Below are positions 39,037-55,400 of a stretch of 64,000 nt of DNA, in pieces. The stretch spans positions 25,107,206 to 25,171,205 of the forward strand of contig NC_058044.1 of assembly GCF_020085105.1 (NCBI RefSeq), read 5' to 3'. Made by a program: the position numbers and the translations under genes. The notes under the pieces were generated by a model. It did no database searches. It was given only the letters and a program-made list of their open reading frames with translations, and was not told the origin of the DNA. How positions within the stretch are numbered: the stretch's first letter is position 1; every line of letters starts with the position of its first letter. This stretch comes from Siniperca chuatsi (taxonomy: Eukaryota > Chordata > Actinopteri > Centrarchiformes > Sinipercidae).

Positions 39037-39607
39037 CGTGGTGGAATGTAACTAAGTACATTTACTCAAGTACTGTACTTAAGTACAAATTCGAGGTACT
39101 TGTGCTTTACTTGAGTGTTTCCATTTTATGCAACTTTATACTTCTACTCCACTACATCTCAGAGGCAAATATTGTACTTTTACTCCACTACAGTTGTCTG
39201 CCAGCTTTAGTTACTTTGTAGATTACAATTTTTCATATCATGTCCAATGAAAACCATGTATCTCCAAATTTGGTGATTTTGAATGTGAATGTTTGTGATA
39301 AACTGAAGGATGGAAAGTATTCCTTTATGGGTTGAGAAAATTTTCCTATACTCCTCAAGTGAAATAAACTATTTAAAGCCCCCCTTGGATTAGCTGGAAA
39401 ATGCATCGTCACAAAGCTGAAAACAGGGCTGTTTTTCTGAGCTCATGAAAAGTTGACTTTTTAGAGATACGTGGTTCTCACAGAACATGATGATCTTATA
39501 GAATATGATGCATTGCTGTAGATTAAACCACCAAACAGTATATAAAGTAGTTAAAATTAGCTCAATGTTAAACATTTGCAGCAGTAAAAAACAACATACA
39601 CATTAAA
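39037..39607 (+). mobile_element. 3'-truncated non-autonomous hAT-type repeat (GTGGAATGTAACTAAG family)
   Basis: Begins gtggtggaatgtaactaagt and shares actgtacttaagtacaa, ttttactccactacatt-like and agctttagttact with the complete copy at 58,256-58,523. The part after 39,246 is an internal section that the short copy lacks. The right terminus is missing. Confidence 0.7.
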
Positions 39608-40241
39608 AATGGGGTATGCTATTCGTTACATCTGTTTATTTGTGACCATTTTCTTTTATTAAAACCTTTTCTATCTTTATCCTATAAATGTACATGCTGT
39701 ATGTTTTCTTTATAGGACAGGCATAAGATACAATATATGAAAATTACAAAAAATAAAAAAGTTCTTCATTCTAAATCTAAATGTTTCAAGATTAAGCGGT
39801 TATTATTTTTAATTACAGTAACAAGAATCATGCCAATACTATCACTGCCTATCACCATCCACGTGGACGTCATAAGCAGTGTTTACCAGACTGTAGCTGA
39901 GTATTCTGACTTCCAGTATGTTGCTTACATTCAATAAGACTCTTGACAGCTGTTGGCGCGAACCACTGGGTGATTTAAGGACACGGAGCACTTTTTGAAG
40001 CTTTGAGATGTGTAGAAGGGTTTACTCACAGAGTGGGGAGTCATGACTTATCCTACAGTATTTCAGTGGGTCTTCTCCTTGAATATTTTCAACCATTACC
40101 AAAGCAGTTCATCAAATTCCATTTGTTATTTTTGTGCCTATAAGCCTGTATAATATAGAGCAAGTGGTATTTGAAGTGAGAGATTTTGTTCTGTGTAATT
40201 GCAACAGCAAATGTGCCTCTCACCCCTTGATCACCTTTACG

Positions 40242-40291
40242 AACTGCTGGTGATACTGTGGGTAATAACCACCACAGTATCACCAGCAGTT
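40242..40291. other. Perfect 20-bp hairpin with 10-base loop
   Basis: Arms at 40,242-40,261 and 40,272-40,291 are exact reverse complements (aactgctggtgatactgtgg); the loop is gtaataacca. Two further pairs (C-G and G-T) extend the base on the outside. The size is a little short for a typical pre-microRNA. It may instead be a tiny palindromic repeat. I do not recognise a known microRNA seed. Confidence 0.6.
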
Positions 40292-41006
40292 TGTTCAACA
40301 GTATTTGGAGCACTTTGGTGGAGAGCCTTGGCCTGATTTGTCAGTTTTCAGAGTCATGCTGAAGTGTGGCTTAGCCTCCAGGGCTGAACATGAAGGCATG
40401 CTGCTGAGGTAACATAGATGCCAGGCCTAGCTGGCCTCATTTACTCCAGGGTTGTAAACACTGCACAGAGGCTCAAACGATTTGTAATTTTAGCACATTC
40501 TCACACAGAGGAATCATGGTACTCATGGGAAATGCCTTTGAAATGCCAACTTTTTGTGTTGCCTCTGTGCTACAGCACCGTTCAGATTAGAAGACATGCA
40601 CTGCAGACTCCTAGTCTTGTGGAGTAATCTCGATTTCTCACAGTGTGCAGAGCTCAACAGACCACCATCAGTTTGGTCAGTAGCAGCAGCAGCAGGTCAT
40701 CATCCTCTCCATGACCTGCATGTACTTCTATACGAGAGCACAGATCAGCTTCTCTGAAAACAGAAACAACTATCGGAAGTGAAGGCAAGGATTAATAGAA
40801 AAACAACTGTTGTGAGGAATTTAACAAGGAATAGTTGGATAAAGTTGCATTTTATTACATTTAATTTATTATTTTGACTGATAAATGTGGTTTTGGAAAG
40901 CACATTTTTGGACATTCTGGACAGTTCAGAATAATAAAAGTGTCAAATGTAATGTTTTAATTTATTACCACTGACTGTTATCTTTTACTTTGTCAACCTG
41001 CGCATC

Positions 41007-41054
41007 ATGGCGGCCTCCGTCCAGAGTGACGCTGAGATTGAAAAGTGGCTGATG
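41007..41054 (+). CDS. Unassigned candidate first coding exon
   Basis: ATGGCGGCCTCC in a good context opens 16 codons (MAASVQSDAEIEKWLM) followed by the donor gtatgc. If unspliced, the frame stops at 41,066. The ATGGCGGC overlapping the start resembles the YY1 site found at the start codon of many housekeeping genes. I do not recognise the protein. A possible downstream exon is at 41,503-41,625, but its phase does not match directly. It may be a real small gene, an upstream exon, or a relic. Confidence 0.3.
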
Positions 41055-41502
41055 GTATGCCGCTAGTGGTTCATTGACATAGCTCTAATATTAACATTAG
41101 CATTAGTAATCTGAAATCACTTTAAAGTAATTTCATATTTCCTTGCCGATGTACCCAAAGCTAATATTAGTGCTAGCCTTAGCTAACATAGCTATTGTTA
41201 GCCTAGCCACCATAGCCAGTCTGAATAATCCATAACAGAAATTTAGAGTCAACTAACCAAATAATACTTGTATTATTTTTGGCATGTTTATTGTAAGATA
41301 TTAGTAGAACGCGATCACACATTACATCATATAAAACTCCACATCGCAGGCACAGGTATGGCATATTTATTATTCACCATAAATACTTTGAATGAGTAAC
41401 CGGTTGCTATCAAGCCGTTTTTCATACTGAAAAAATATACATTTACAGCAGAACTTGTTTTGATTTGGTGTGACAGTCTGACAGTGGCCTATCACTTTCA
41501 AG

Positions 41503-41625
41503 CAGCACCTGCCGTTAGGAAACAGTGTGTGCCGGTGGAACACGAGCAGCATACCATCTTTGTGATCTCAGAGCTACTGTCTGTCCAGGGACTACAGATG
41601 GAAAATGAGCTTTTAGCTATATCTG
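41503..41625 (+). other. Possible second exon of the unassigned gene
   Basis: An open stretch reads APAVRKQCVPVEHEQ, then TIFVISELLSVQGLQ and MENELLAIS, ending at ATATCTG|gtataat. The composition looks protein-like (charged start, amphipathic helix), but the acceptor (tttcaag) is weak and needs a one-base overhang from an upstream exon that I cannot find. Confidence 0.22.
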
Positions 41626-42354
41626 GTATAATACGTGTATTGTGCATTGTCCCTCTTAAATAACCTAAGAACATATTGAAGTATAAACTCAAGAAAAAAT
41701 TTCCCACACTCAAAGTCAGTAGAGCAGTTTATGCAGTATATAGATTGTGCCTCTTTTTCCAAGCTTTGGATTATTTATATTCACAAATATATGTCCTTAG
41801 GCCCCTGCAATGAATTGATCAAGGCTGGACTAGATCAATATTTAGCCAATTTAGCATTGCACACAGTCAGTAGCAGTTTATAATCCTAGCAAACTCTACT
41901 AACTGAATCGTACATTTAGGTATGTAGAGTTCAGTCTAGATTGACTGTTGACTTGTCCAGCTAGGGACTAAAAGTCAGGATTTCTCAGCATCTGCTGCTT
42001 CCTTTCTTTTTTCAATTGGTCTCTTGTGAGTCCCCCAGCTTTATGAAAATGTAGCCTACTAAACTGACTAAAAACAAATTGCTGGAGTAGCACTTAAAAT
42101 CCATTCTACTCATTGAGCAATTTTTCTTTCATTCTTTCATTCTGCATTGAAGTCTGGCTGCAGATATTGTTAAGCTCTTGCTGTATGTTATTTAGAAATT
42201 TAATTGAAGTGGTAACTTTTGTCCTACGTATAACCAGGCTGATAATCGCCCTGCAACTGATTAGTTGTTTGTGAGTGATGGAGAGAGGAGAAGCATCCTA
42301 TTGACAGAGAGACAGAGAGAGAGTGAGAGAGCGCGTCATAAGAAAACCCCACAC

Positions 42355-42374
42355 TTGACGCAAGCGAGCGTCAA
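42355..42374. promoter_or_regulatory. gsg1l: Palindromic site in the gsg1l upstream region
   Basis: TTGACGC, six bases, GCGTCAA: perfect 7-bp inverted arms about 300 bases before the gsg1l start. It could bind a dimeric factor; no known site is matched exactly. Confidence 0.3.
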
Positions 42375-42517
42375 ATCCTTTGGCAACGTGACATCCTATA
42401 GGCTGGAGGCTCGTGGGGCACCGCGCGTTTAAGAGAGAAAAGTCTAATGATGAAAATGTAACACTTTGGCACACAGCTGAGCTCAGTGTGGAGGTGCGGT
42501 CTGTATCCTGCGCATCA

Positions 42518-42586
42518 ATGGAGATATTTGGTAAGTGTAGAGCGCCAAATAGAACCAGTACCTCACCAGGTGTGTTTGGAAATTAG
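42518..42586 (+). other. Short upstream ORF before gsg1l
   Basis: ATGGAGATATTTGGTAAG... encodes 22 codons and ends TAG, 80 bases before the gsg1l start. It only matters if transcription begins upstream of it. Alternatively TTTG|gtaagtg is a donor of an alternative leader exon. Confidence 0.3.
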
Positions 42587-42666
42587 CCGGGGCTCGTGCA
42601 TCTACTCCACTTCGCGCCCATGATCTTTTCGGTCCTCGGTGCGCCGCTGCATCCTTCTCACGGACA

Positions 42667-47867
<5,201 letters not shown>

Positions 47868-48653
47868 ACAGGACAGGACAGTAGGTGGTGGCATTTCTCT
47901 CAGTGTGGCAGCTTGATGGACGGAAAGCGCTGTTGTCCGTATGTGGCTGGTGTTCAGTACGGGATGAACACCTAACAGGATTTCAGGCTACATCATTAGC
48001 TCATTTAACACTGCCTTAGTTGTGGATGTGTTGTTGGCATCAGTAGTCACGGAGCTTCAAGTCACATAGGAGCTTCAAACTGGAAAAAGTGGACATGAAG
48101 TATTTGAAAGAGGTGTTTTCTCTGTTTTTGTAACCCACCGCAATGTAGATTTAAAAGAAACTGTTAAGTATACGTATATATATAAATAGAGTGAGGGTAA
48201 TAGCCTTATTAAACATGTTTAAGTCAATTAAAGACACCCTGTCTTTGCATTGATTTCTTAATTGACAGTTTAACTGGTTTTCATTCATTGTGAAATCAAG
48301 CTAAAAATACTTAACTGCAAATGTGCCTATATATATAAATTGTAAATAAGTTGTGGAGTGTAAGTGTGCAGTATGTTTCTACACAGAATGGTTGTGGAAA
48401 ATTGTGCGTCATTTTTCTTTTGGATGTTCACAATCAGTTACTTTTATTGTCTCACGAAGCCCGAACGTGCATTTGTAACACTTTTCGTTAGACAATGTCA
48501 GGACAACCTGCAGAGACACAGACCTCTGTAGCATCAAAGCTCATATGAACACTTATAATGGCGCGATAAGGATGATCAACAGTCTGTATAGTATCACTCA
48601 TTTCCAGTACATTATGTAATTTTCATTTGATGTTTCTGCTTTGATTGGAGGAA

Positions 48654-48659
48654 AATAAA
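48654..48659 (+). terminator. gsg1l: Candidate gsg1l polyadenylation signal
   Basis: AATAAA about 790 bases after the stop codon, in ggaaaataaatgc. Confidence 0.5.
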
Positions 48660-49123
48660 TGCTCAATGCTGTGAAAATGTCTCTTCAGACGAATATGCTG
48701 GTTATTAAAGTCCTCCTCCACTCAAAAACTGTGTTTTGGCTATTGTTACTTCCAAAGGCAGAATTTCCACTGTCCCCCTCACTTTTCAGAATCAGATTTT
48801 GTACAGATGCATATGCTTTTCATTAAGTATAAGGCCTCTATTAACAAAAAACAAAACCAAGTGTATTAATATTACAGCAATGAACAAAGCATTTCTAATT
48901 TTTTACCTACGCCCTTGGGTACTTCACATGTTACTTCATTTGGATGTGCAGAGTTTGACACCCATCTGACGAAGGGGGAAAGCTTCTCTGTGCTCACCTT
49001 AAATTTTGAGTGTAAGAAATGCACAGGATTTTGTGACATCTCAACTAGTTTGGAAACCAGTGATGGTTCTCCCATAACTTTCAGTTTATTATCCCCTCAT
49101 GCAATTCCAAATATGCTTATTTT

Positions 49124-51779
49124 CAGGGCCGGCCACTGACATAAACACTATGTGGTTGTTTAGGGCCACAATCGCTAAGGGGGCCCCACGTTCAGTGGGA
49201 CTTTCTGTGTTGCTCGCTCCTTGCTTGACTGCCTCGCTCACTTTAAGGCAAGGCTGCCAGCCAACTCTCACACACTGACTGTGACATGAGACTCACGCAA
49301 TGGACACTTTTCACATGCTCTCACACCACACATCCACTTTCTCACGCAGTGTAAAACTATTTCATAGGCTAACTGATAACGTCGCTGCGGACAAGAGGAC
49401 AGCAGAGTTGCCAAGTCCACTTATAATACGCAACTTTGGGCTTCTTTTTTTTGAAGTCGCTTGAAAAAATCGCGGGTCGCAGGTTGTGGTTTTCTGGGCT
49501 TGTTTTAAAAAATATGGTTGCTTTTTAGGAAAATCTGACAAGCGACTGCTCACAGCCTCACAAATGATATTAGCGCTGTAGTGTAATTCGCCCTCCCACA
49601 AATCCCCACGTGGACCTCTTCCACCCCCTCCTCCCTCTCATTGGAGAAAAATCAATGTCATGTCAGTTATGTTTTATTGCAGTTACTGTCTAGTTACGAG
49701 TCAGATTAATGACTGTATGGTCAGATTTCATAGGTTTATAGTTTTATTTTTAGAGTGCACCATTCTTAAGAATTTTGACATTGCTCTCAGAAATATGTAG
49801 GCTAACCTTTGTAATTAAACAATACGTTAATACAATAGTTTATAGGTTGTTTATAATTAAATGTAAACACATGTCTCATTTTAGAATGAAGGCATTTTCC
49901 TGTGGTTATTTTTACATTTAATTTGTACCAAATAATATTGACTCTGATTACTCTGATTTATTCTTTTTTTATAGATGATAAAAGAAGTTAATGGAGCACA
50001 TGATTCTTCTTAGTTTTCCTTTTTAAATTTAAATCAGCATTGTTACAGGCTTTTTATTTTCTGCTTATACAGACTAGATGTCATGCTTTGTGAGTAATCT
50101 AACAATCACATATTCTGTCAATGCAAATTGTAATCATTAGTGGAAAATGTTTTCCAAGTTGTCAGCATCAGCCTAAAATACAAGAGTAACCACCAAAGCT
50201 ATTATAAATAAAATCTGTTTTCATTTTAATTTGTTGCAGGCTCATTTATTGAGCCTGTTTACATCGAGGCTGTAACAAGCTATATTAATACTGGGATTGT
50301 ATTTGAAGCTGTGGTTATTTGTCTTGCGAGAGTTGGCAACACTGGAGGACAGCGCATAGACAGACAGGACAGAGCAGCACAGCACAACAGCAACACCGTG
50401 CAGCAGCGAGTTATTCACACCATCAGGGGGAAAGTGAGAAATTTCCACAAATCTATCATATTGTAATGTATTCCCATACATCAGAGTAATCTCTTCTGGC
50501 AGCAGTACAGCGTCTCTCCCTCTCCTCTTGCACCGTGCTCACACAGGCAGGACAGTGAGCTATATCAGCATGCCACAACCTGAGGAATGAATGAATGACC
50601 TAGACACACACACACACATTCATTAAAAAAAGTTGCAATGTTTATGTAGTTTTCACTTACTTGTATTTGTATTTTTAACTGCAAGTCAATATTTATTATT
50701 ATTTTTATTACTATATTATCTTACTTATCTGTATATATTCTAATAGCACATTTTTTCTGTTTATGTTTTTATTTCACACATGCTTTGGTAATGTTAACAT
50801 CTGTTTCCCATGCCTATAAAGCCCAATTGAATTGAGTTACTATGGTTACAGGAATGCTCTGTGTCTCTTTCTCATGATTCCCAATAAGAGGTTTTTAGGT
50901 TAGAATGCCTATGCAAAATCATGATTGTAATTGTACTGCAATACTGAAATCTAGTAATATAACATAAATTAACATTTTTGGTTAATATTATACAGGGTTG
51001 CCAACACACTTTCATGCTGTCTGAACAAATCTCATGTCAAATAAGAGTAAGCTTCAAAGCCACTCCCTCATGAAAACTGTAATTCTATATGTTAAATAGG
51101 CTTTCTCTGAAAATAGGACAAAGTCTGAACATCAGGTTTTTTACCAGAGCCCAAAGTATTCAGTTTGTGGGCTTTAGTTGACAGAGGCGCACACACATAC
51201 CACTCCAACATCAAAAAAACACCTTTCATCTATGTAGAGTTTTGCCTCACTTTGCTCCTCAATTTTACATCTATGACAAATTGAAATGCTCATAAAATAA
51301 ATAAATACAACATTTAATGGATTAAGACAGGTTGGGTTAGATTAATTAGGCTCCCCCTGGAGGTGAGTAGGCCTACTACAAATTTGAAAATCAAATCATC
51401 ATCATGCGTTGGTATTTATCCCAGCTCTTATTTATTAGACAATCATTGGTTAATAGCTTCATTTAGCTGCCAAGGTGTCAGAAGATGAACTGCCTTTGTA
51501 GTCTTGTCAGTAAGTATGTGTGAAAGCACCTCTGACATAAAAAGAAAAAAATTGATAAATCCAAACAAAATAGTTCTCTCTCTCTATTTCTAGGCAGGGT
51601 TTCTAGTTTAATAAAATCTAGTTTGTTTGTTTTCAAAATGATCCTGCGGGATCCACTGTCTTTGAACAATGTGTTTTTCTCCTTCATTTACTTTTCATAC
51701 AATGTTACTGTTTGTAGATGTAGCTACTTTCCAACCCTCAAATAAAATGAGAGATTTGTTAATTAATTTGTCCATCTCT

Positions 51780-51837
<58 letters not shown>

Positions 51838-51924
51838 CATTCAGTTACGAGCAGTGTGTGTGTGATATGGTGGTTACACTGGCAGGATTTTGGGGCCACA
51901 AACAAAATCCTAGGGCTGGCCTTG
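49124..51924. mobile_element. 2.8 kb hAT-like element, no transposase left
   Basis: Left end CAGGGCCGGCC; inverted right end CAAGGCCAGCCC (nine of eleven match). Eight-base flanks cttatttt (49,116-49,123) and cctatttt (51,925-51,932) match at seven positions, the size expected of a hAT target duplication. Both ends also hold a GGGCCACAA / GGGGCCACAAA motif. Inside are AT-rich sequence and a (GT)n tract, but no transposase frame. It occupies the space between the convergent 3' ends of gsg1l and tmc5. Confidence 0.65.
51783..51836. repeat. (GT)n microsatellite inside the hAT-like element
   Basis: About 27 GT units. Confidence 0.95.
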
Positions 51925-52007
51925 CCTATTTTGGCATGAATAGTTTGGTTCCAAAAGCAATTTCTTACAATATAATGTAATGCAGGGGACAGTGATGAAT
52001 TTATGAA

Positions 52008-52028
52008 TTTATTTTTGACTCTTTTATT
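52008..52028 (-). terminator. tmc5: Candidate tmc5 polyadenylation signals
   Basis: Reverse AATAAA at 52,008-52,013 and 52,023-52,028, about 465-480 bases past the tmc5 stop. Confidence 0.5.
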
Positions 52029-52490
52029 TGTATCTGGTGTTCATCTACATTTCACAGAGAATATATACAGTATTAACAACTGGTGTTTATCATACAGAAA
52101 GTACATTAGAAATGGCACAAAATCAGGCCTAGTGTATATATGTTATAGTACTTATTTGTCTTCCAAGGCTTATATACTGTCATAGAAACATACTATTAAA
52201 ATATATTAATTCAAAAAGGTGCATAAAGAAGTGGACCTGCACTCTCTCCTAACCCTGCTACAGTAGCTGTCTTTGGACTGTGTTCTTTTGCATATATAGT
52301 CAGCAGGACTGAATGTATTGCAATTCTGGAGAAATCCCCCCATTTCTGGACTTATAACTGATGCTAATTCATCTATGGGTGACAACACAAATCATAACCT
52401 GACAAGTGTGATTTCGGTTATCTTCAGAAATACATTCTGTTGTTCTTTTCAGTTCTGTTCCCACGGTAAGATAGAGTCAGACCCCTTTGT

Positions 52491-55400
52491 TCAGTAACCG
52501 TCATCGTACTCATTCTGGGCCTGCTGCCGAGCCAACATGGCCTGTATGAGAGCGCTGGAGCCTGTGGGAGCTGGGTTTTGTGGAGGGTCAGGTACCCACT
52601 GAATCCTGTCCTCTTCCTCTGCTCTCTGCCTGGCTTGCATAACTTGCATCATAACACTTGACACAGAAGACGGCAGGTCATCTGTATCCTCTGCTCCAGC
52701 CTCCTCTGCTCTTTGTCTGGCTTGCATGGACTGTGTGACAGCACTGGATGTGTTGACAGGGTTTTTAGAAAAACCTGCTGTACTGTAGTATTCATCCCTC
52801 TCTGGAACATGAGCCCTCTGCCTGGCTTGCATGGCCTGGTCATCAGGCATCTGGTACAAATCTTCATCCTGGTCGTAAGCTCTCTGACGGGCCAACATGG
52901 CCTGAACCAGAGCACTGGAGGTGGAGATGTCGGAGGGAACGGGCACGCCGCAGCGTCTCTCCTCCTCCTCTTCCTCTTCAAGCCGCTGGCGAGCGAGTAA
53001 AGCCTGAACCATGGCGTTTGAGTTGGACTGACCGCCCAAGGAGTGGTCATCTGAACGCCGTTTGGTGTGCTGAAGGACAGAAGAAAATATGTAGTGAGGC
53101 TGACAACAAATCTTAGGGTGAAAGTTGATTAGTTGCATGAAAGAATTTAACAACAGACCTTTTTTGGATTCTTCTGTTTGGATTTTTTATTAGGCTGAGA
53201 TTTTTGGAGGTTCTGGAGCTTGTCTAACAAGAAGGACTTGTCTTTCCCTTGCTGGTGAAAGAAAAGGAAAGAAAAGGAAAGGAATAATAGACATTACTGA
53301 AAAATGAATTTCAAATGCAGCCTAGGGATTAACAGGCATACGAAATGGTGTCAAATAAAGGCAAAAATAGACAAAAGCACATTTTTAAGGATCGTTTTTA
53401 AAACATACTCACATTAATAATCTGTTGTTTCAGTTGACCAATAAGCTGCTTGCGGCCCTGAGTGACTTGCCAGAAGATGTATATAATGACACTGAGAAGA
53501 AAATCATGATAACATACATGACATAATATTGTAGAAACAATTTACATAATGACACAAAGATGCAAAATTTTACATGAATAACAACCACATGCTATGTATA
53601 ACATCATTACAGCCTGTACATATATTCGAGAAACAAAATATCTGATATATATAATTTACCCTTCAATTTCAACATAGGCTAGCAGCAAGGCTCTAGGGAT
53701 GGCAATGTCAGTCTGTTAGCTGGTCTACTACCTTTGTCCAGACTGAAATATATTTGTAATATTTGACATTCATGGTCGATTACTTAAGTTTATGACCAAA
53801 TACCTGCAAAACTAATGGCAATCAAATGAGCCTCAGCTGTACTTTATGTTTAGTGCTAAGTAGCTAATGTTAGCATGCTAACACCCTAAACTAGGACAGT
53901 GTACATGGTAAACATTATAATTGCTTAACATCAGCATGTTAGCATTGTCACTGTGAGCATGTTAGAATGCTAACATTAGCATTTAGCTCAAAGCCCTGCT
54001 GTGCCTTAGTACAGCCTCATAGAGCCACTAGCATAGCTGTATATTTAGACATTTAGCAGATGCTCTGCACATGCAAAACTCATTAAACTCTTCTACTGAT
54101 GAAGATCATGTGGTATGATCGAAAGCTCCAGCACAGCTACGAAATGGACCTTGAGATGAGATGGTTTTATCAACATTAAGAGCTACTTCTGAGCAGAACA
54201 TAATAAGACATAAATTGTGGTTGGTTTTTTTTCTCTTGCCAAGAATGAGTGAAAATGTGTTTTGCAAAAACTGATTCACAACTGGATTTTATCTGCATCA
54301 ACACAATAGATGTATCACACACACAACATACACACAACATAGCACCTCCACTATGCACTTACATGATGATGAGTGTGATAAGAAAGTAAAAGATTTCACT
54401 TCTGATGACATTTTGGTAGATCCAGACGGCCCATTGAGAACCAGAGATCTTCTCCAGATCATGCATCCAGACTCCAACCACACTGAAGGTATTGTTGAGT
54501 CCCCGAAAAGGACCACACTGCTCTGAGGGAGTCAGTCTGCAGAGCAGGACAAGGTGGACAAAACAAGACTGAAGTTTGGTTTGGGGGAATTTATGTACTG
54601 GTAAAGAATGCAGCATGTGTCAAAGACTGGTGGGGTTTTGTTATAATTTTGTTCTGAAGGTTATGATCTTGTACAATGATTTTCTTTGACTCCAGGCTGT
54701 TAATGTGAGATAAAAGTTTATGACGGTCAAAACAAGTCATCTTCTCGTACCTCCAGGCAGTGTATGCAACAATGGACAGAGCTCCCACAAAGAAAGGGAA
54801 GAAGAGGAGGGCAATGAAGATGGTTTGCATCTGAGCTGCTCTGCCTGACCGCCGTGGAGGCTGGCAGTTCTGGGTCAGGCTGACCTGGGGAGGTGGTAAA
54901 AAAAACAAACACATGCACGTGAACAAAGACATATAAATTAAAAACACAATTTTCACTCATATATTCTAGCTATTCTTGCGATAGCTTGTATAATATTTTA
55001 CAAATGTACAAAACCATGAGCTCATTTCAGCCTAAACACCATATCTATTTCACTCCATAATAGAAAACATGAAGATCTCATCAGAGCTTTGAATAGCATT
55101 GCTTCAAAGGTCATTCAGCATGTTCATGAAACATTCAACAACACCAGATCCAGCCTGGGTCAAATTACCAATCGTATTGAATTTATTTACTCTTCTGGGA
55201 TTGATTGACCTTGCCTAGTTCAGTGCAACCAAAAGGTTTACTTCATAAATCCGACACCCTGCCAGTATTTTCCATAACACAATATAAAGCATGCGGTCAA
55301 TGTGATGAAAGGATTTCAATTAATTATTGAACCAGGTGGATAAATAGAGTAACGTGAGCCTAAAACAGTATATGGAGCAGCTCGGGCAGCGATGGCATTG

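Larger units (their letters stand above)
35650..41006. other. Intergenic region sec23b to the unassigned exon
   Basis: No gene recognised. Contents: a long copy of a CAGTGG-type repeat (39,037-39,607), hAT-like start motifs cagggctgtcgctagg near 38,213 and caggggcgtaaag near 38,996, and an almost perfect hairpin at 40,242-40,291. The rest is AT-rich with short chance frames. Confidence 0.55.

Noticed and set aside
52649-53050. 133-codon frame on the minus strand over the tmc5 last exon
   Set aside because: Overlaps the real tmc5 frame, which is fixed by the upstream splice phase.
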